Shown here piece after piece: positions 62,798 through 64,000 of a DNA stretch of 64,000 nt. Both the position numbers and the translations under genes were made by a program. The notes beneath the pieces were generated by a model that searched no databases, was not told where the DNA came from, and saw nothing but the letters and a program-made list of their open reading frames with translations. Numbering within the stretch: the first letter of the stretch is position 1; every line of letters starts with the position of its first letter. Source of the stretch: Aricia agestis (lineage: Eukaryota > Arthropoda > Insecta > Lepidoptera > Lycaenidae); NCBI RefSeq assembly GCF_905147365.1, contig NC_056417.1, positions 11,802,501 through 11,866,500 on the forward strand. The letters run 5' to 3'.

Positions 62798-63368
62798 AAA
62801 TCCAGGACGGAGGCCCGAAAAGCAAGGCTAATTTGAGGTCTAATCCCCTTATTTACAATTCCGTTTCAATTACGTGAAACATGAATGAAAAATGTGCCTG
62901 AAAGCTGCAACATTATGTAACGTGGCCCGTGGGTGGTGAAATACATAATTTCCATAAAGTACTAATTAATAGTCTCACTGGTTGTACCAAAAGGATATGT
63001 TCTAAAAATATATAAAATGGGGTCCAAAGGTTTTATTGTTTAATACATGACCCGGTGAACTTCGTATTACTTCCCTCCTAATATAAACCTTCCCTGGAGT
63101 TCCACGAATATTTAGTAGGTATGTTATTATTTTCGGCAATATTCCGCTAAATAAACCTCAACCTGTGAGTAAACGAGTGAGTGTAAGCGTAGGCATGCGT
63201 ACAGCACCTCCCTCCTCTCCCACACTGCTAATGTGTACACTCGCATGCAAGAATCTGCAAACACCACCACCACACAAGCAATAATGTAAGCAAATTCGTG
63301 CAAGACCTCTCACCACCACGCAAGTTGAAAACCTCGACGCGCGTTTTGCCCCAACACCGGAGCATCCT
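62798..63368. other. No gene; Helitron-like scrap
   Basis: 63055-63120 ('acccggtgaacttcgtatta', 'aaaccttccctggagttcca') is the inverse of the repeat at 25150-25303. The remainder is unassigned. Confidence 0.4.
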
Positions 63369-63425
63369 CAGGATGTTGACTCTACGAACAACGCCCGTCA
63401 AGTTGTTCGTAGAGCCAACATCCTG
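63369..63425. repeat. Hairpin, 24-bp arms with one mismatch
   Basis: caggatgttgactctacgaa+caac pairs with gttgttcgtagagccaacat+cctg; 9-base loop 'gcccgtcaa'. Preceded by 'gccccaacaccggagcatcc', which looks like part of a larger repeat. Confidence 0.82.
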
Positions 63426-63491
63426 TAACAATAGAGAGTAACAATATTAAAGATTTAGATTGGTCTTTTTAAATTATAGCATATATTTTAT

Positions 63492-63789
63492 ACGTGGGAG
63501 AGTCATGCTTCGGCACGAATGGGCCGGCTTGACCGGAGAAATACCACGTTCTCACAGAACAGCAGCGTGAAACAGCGCTAGCGCTGTGTTTCGCCGAGTA
63601 AGTGAGTTTATCGGAGGCCCAATCCCCTACCCTATTCCCATCCCTACCCTCCCCTATTAACCTATTCCCTCTTAAAAGGACGGCAACGCACCTGCAGCTC
63701 TTCTGATGCTGCGAGTGTCCATGGGCGATGGGAGTTACTTTCCATCAGGTGACCCGTTTGCTCGTTTGCCCCCTTATTTCATAAAAAAA
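63492..63789 (+). mobile_element. SINE-A copy 12, shortest tract
   Basis: Complete; pyrimidine tract only about 50 bp, tail 'cttaaaaggacggcaacgca' (c to a), 'gggcgatgggagttactt' diverged. The A-run runs into 'aatatattgatac'. Confidence 0.9.
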
Positions 63790-64000
63790 TATATTGATAC
63801 ACAAAACTTGATTTAAAACAAATTTGAGTCGTAACTGGCCCATAAATTATTATAATCCTTTCTTGTCTCTTTCGTAAAATTATTTGTATTATGAAAGAAT
63901 TAAAATTTCACAATCGAACGAATCTTTTCGCTTTATTTAGTAAACACATTTTCTACTATAAAAGCGAAATATACTTGTAAAAATAAATTCGGAGAATAGA

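Overview
This window looks like transposon-dense, non-genic DNA from a lepidopteran (butterfly or moth). The evidence is its mix of repeats. It has Helitron-like elements with the 3' signature '...gcgggcaacagCTAG' and a TC... 5' end, tRNA-derived SINEs with a 'gtggctcagtggt' A box and 'gggttcgaatccc' B box, and decayed non-LTR retrotransposons. It also has AT-rich spacers and (GACA)n tracts inside the repeats. I found no intact gene and no host exon, tRNA, rRNA or CRISPR that I could defend. Family names used here (LINE-1 to LINE-4, SINE-A/B/C, D, I, K, Q and so on) are working labels for this window only.

Layout: 60-4370 is a nearly full-length, dead LINE (minus strand, ORF1 and ORF2) split by a 344-bp insertion. 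4.5-10 kb holds foldback elements, a Helitron, and a hAT-like MITE with target-site duplication (TSD). 10.3-13.5 kb is a second LINE (endonuclease-RT) with a TCAT-type tail, followed upstream by two adjoining hairpins with 59-bp perfect arms. 14-26 kb is a mosaic of D-family repeats, Helitrons, SINEs and MITEs, including a TA-flanked element stuffed with other insertions and a MITE resembling P elements. 26.7-28.2 kb is a tandem triplication. 29.1-29.5 kb is the 3' end of a LINE whose last codons and 3' tail are shared with SINE-A. 31-36 kb and 42-49 kb contain paralogous repeat copies that act as each other's empty sites. 58.3-62.8 kb is a set of nested insertions: an inverted-repeat element containing a SINE-B, which contains LINE-3.

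How the elements work together: SINE-A (12 copies with heads, one tail fragment) has no coding capacity of its own. It carries the 3' tail of the LINE at 29095-29469 and was probably moved by that LINE's reverse transcriptase. SINE-B has an (ATT)n tail. MITEs and Helitrons would have needed transposases or Rep/helicase from elsewhere; only a hAT C-terminal scrap (46321-46446) is visible here. Several insertions can be ordered in time because they are nested or because an uninterrupted relative lies elsewhere in the window.

Limits: boundaries were found by eye, so ends without TSDs or inverted repeats may be off by tens of bases. Superfamily calls rest on terminal motifs and TSD lengths, not on database searches.
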